Virus record (IMG/VR): IMGVR_UViG_3300031251_000022
Location: 1 to 57,618 of that record
Length of the DNA stretch: 57,618 bases
DNA from: a virus
Reading direction: 5' to 3' (one strand)
Made by a program: the position numbers and the translations under genes. Below the pieces are notes generated by a model. That model was not told the origin of the DNA, did not search any database, and saw nothing but the letters and a program-made list of their open reading frames with translations. Below, piece by piece: positions 56,697 to 57,618 of the stretch. Position 1 is the first letter of the stretch, and each line of letters opens with the position of its first letter.

Positions 56697-57618
56697 ATGG
56701 CCCGCAACGAAGAGAAACTCGCGACCGTCACCTATCCGGGGATTCTCCAGTATGAGGACTGGGACTTCACGGATCAGGCTGGAATTGCACCCGCGACAGG
56801 GATCATGACCGTCTATCCGCAGCCGAATCCGCCTGCACTGGAGGGCGACATCGTCATGCAGCAGGGGACGAATCGAATCGTCCTGCGGCGGATGCGTGTC
56901 GACAAGGTCTTCTACCAGGCAGGCAGCGGGGGGCAGGTCGCACAGGTCACGTTCCTTGACGAGCGATGGCGGTGGAATCAGGGCTACGTGATCCATGGGC
57001 GGTACAACACGCGACTCCCCGACAGCACCGTCGACCCACTCAGGGAGAAGAAGCCGATCGAGCTTGCCGAGTTGCTCATCGAGGCGATGGACGCGGACAA
57101 CATCGACGCGGGGATTCTGGAGAGCGACCCTGATATCGCGAACGACCGGCCCGAGGTAGGGTGGGACGTGTCGAATCCCGCTCAGGAATTGCAGCGACTG
57201 TGCGAGCTGTACGGATTGCGGATCGTTCCGCAGCGGTCGACGGGGAAGTTCGTCCTCTGCCGCACCGGGGTAGGTGGGCAGTTACCAGAGGGCTTGCCGT
57301 ATCAAGACCCATCACAGGGAATCGACCCGAAGGAGATTCCTGACGCGGTGCAGGTGTTCGGGGCACCGATCCGCTATCAGGTCCGCATCGAGTTGGAGGC
57401 GGTCGGGAAGGAGATTTACGACCCGTCCAAGCAGCCGTCGCCAGTCCCGCTCGATCCGTTGGCGCCAAGGCCGACGAACAATGCGGACGGATCGTGGAAG
57501 CCGATTGATCAGCTCACGTACATCCCTACAGAGAATGGGCCGCCATCTTGGGAAACAGAGGACGAATTCTGCGGGAATGTCTCGCGAGACAAGGTTCTCC
57601 AGCCTGACGGGACGTACG
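56697..57618 (+). CDS. Tail tip / hub-like protein, N-terminal part (joins 1..1195)
   Basis: The start is ATG 56697, six bases after the octamer variant TGGGTGGT (56684-56691). The first 307 residues are here, and the frame continues at base 1 through the terminal repeat. Features are VTYPGILQYEDWDFTDQAG near the N-terminus, TFLDERWRWNQGYVIHGRYN, and AQELQRLCELYGLRIVPQRS, the last typical of baseplate hub domains (gp27/gpD-like). It should form the tail tip and trigger ejection. An octamer lies at 57275-57282. Confidence 0.65.
   Translation, partial: MARNEEKLATVTYPGILQYEDWDFTDQAGIAPATGIMTVYPQPNPPALEGDIVMQQGTNRIVLRRMRVDKVFYQAGSGGQVAQVTFLDERWRWNQGYVIHGRYNTRLPDSTVDPLREKKPIELAELLIEAMDADNIDAGILESDPDIANDRPEVGWDVSNPAQELQRLCELYGLRIVPQRSTGKFVLCRTGVGGQLPEGLPYQDPSQGIDPKEIPDAVQVFGAPIRYQVRIELEAVGKEIYDPSKQPSPVPLDPLAPRPTNNADGSWKPIDQLTYIPTENGPPSWETEDEFCGNVSRDKVLQPDGTY
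57377..57618. repeat. Terminal direct repeat, right copy
   Basis: Second copy of bases 1-242, differing only at 57504 (A here, G at 128) as far as I can see. It marks where the assembled circle or redundant molecule was cut. Confidence 0.95.

Larger units (their letters stand above)
1182..57282. repeat. Dispersed octamer family TGGGCAGT (TGGGYRGT)
   Basis: At least 34 copies of TGGGCAGT on the plus strand and 14 of ACTGCCCA were found by reading. About 21 copies of TGGGTAGT and TGGGTGGT, and several of TGGGCGGT, also occur, counting both strands. Copies lie in all three frames and in gaps. Several abut starts (1182, 12381, 40209, 49380, 51897, 56684) or form or touch stops (15519, 27925, 30933, 43643). 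The spread and strand bias point to a DNA-level site. Confidence 0.8.

Noticed and set aside
1182-57282. Octamer as a side effect of a favoured V-G-S peptide
   Set aside because: It occurs in all three reading frames, in both orientations and in gaps between genes, so protein sequence is not the cause.

Overview
The window is the complete genome of a tailed, apparently temperate bacteriophage. Bases 1-242 repeat at 57377-57618 with one mismatch, so the contig closes on itself as a circular or terminally redundant molecule of about 57,376 bp. The split gene at the two ends joins in frame. GC is high (about 60 percent by eye). Virion genes are of the HK97 / siphovirus type: HK97 portal, prohead protease and capsid, a -1 frameshift tail chaperone, and a tape measure of about 514 residues implying a short tail of roughly 75-80 nm. 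The host is probably a member of the Planctomycetota. This rests on a cysteine-rich leader domain that I associate with planctomycete proteins and on general gene style, so it is an inference and not proven.

Layout, drawn as a circle. (a) 38.1-57.6 kb and 0-1.9 kb is the late virion module: terminase small and large subunits (overlapping by 209 bp), portal, head morphogenesis, two zinc-ribbon proteins, prohead protease, capsid, a beta-helix protein, head-tail connectors, tail tube, frameshifted chaperone, tape measure and tail-tip proteins. (b) 1.9-5.3 kb holds unusual tail-distal cargo: a cysteine-knuckle repeat protein, a phosphoribosyltransferase-HAD fusion, a SAM methyltransferase and a lipoprotein. 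(c) 5.5-7.9 kb holds small accessory genes behind sigma70-like promoters. (d) 7.9-10.6 kb is the only leftward block: a tyrosine integrase with two overlapping upstream genes. Its attP core is the 5' half of a CAU-anticodon tRNA.

(e) 10.7-30.0 kb is the early and replication module, transcribed rightward from a promoter at 10701. It holds two paralogous HTH proteins, a CsrA homologue, a 3'-5' exonuclease, RecT, a DUF669-like ssDNA-binding protein, GNAT and nucleotidyltransferase genes behind a tRNA-like structure, a RecD-like helicase, an ERCC4 nuclease, a DnaJ-type zinc finger protein, a SNF2 helicase with DNA methylase, a primase-like protein, a group of small genes, and a D5/P4-type primase-helicase. 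No DNA polymerase gene is recognised, so replication probably uses the host polymerase. (f) 30.04-30.15 kb is a strong replication-origin candidate with three 9-bp iterons facing three inverted copies. (g) 30.5-34.4 kb is a probable lysis/host-interaction cassette: holin-like and spanin-like membrane proteins, lipoproteins, a papain-like protease and a thioredoxin-like protein, but no conventional endolysin. (h) 34.7-38.1 kb holds lectin-like and fibre-like surface proteins.

The most striking genome-wide signal is the octamer TGGGCAGT. I found at least 48 exact copies on the two strands, where about two are expected by base composition. They occur in all reading frames and often lie against start or stop codons. 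This looks like a dispersed DNA-level site, comparable in distribution to the stoperators of cluster A mycobacteriophages or to Chi-like sites. No CRISPR array, rRNA or intact canonical tRNA was seen.
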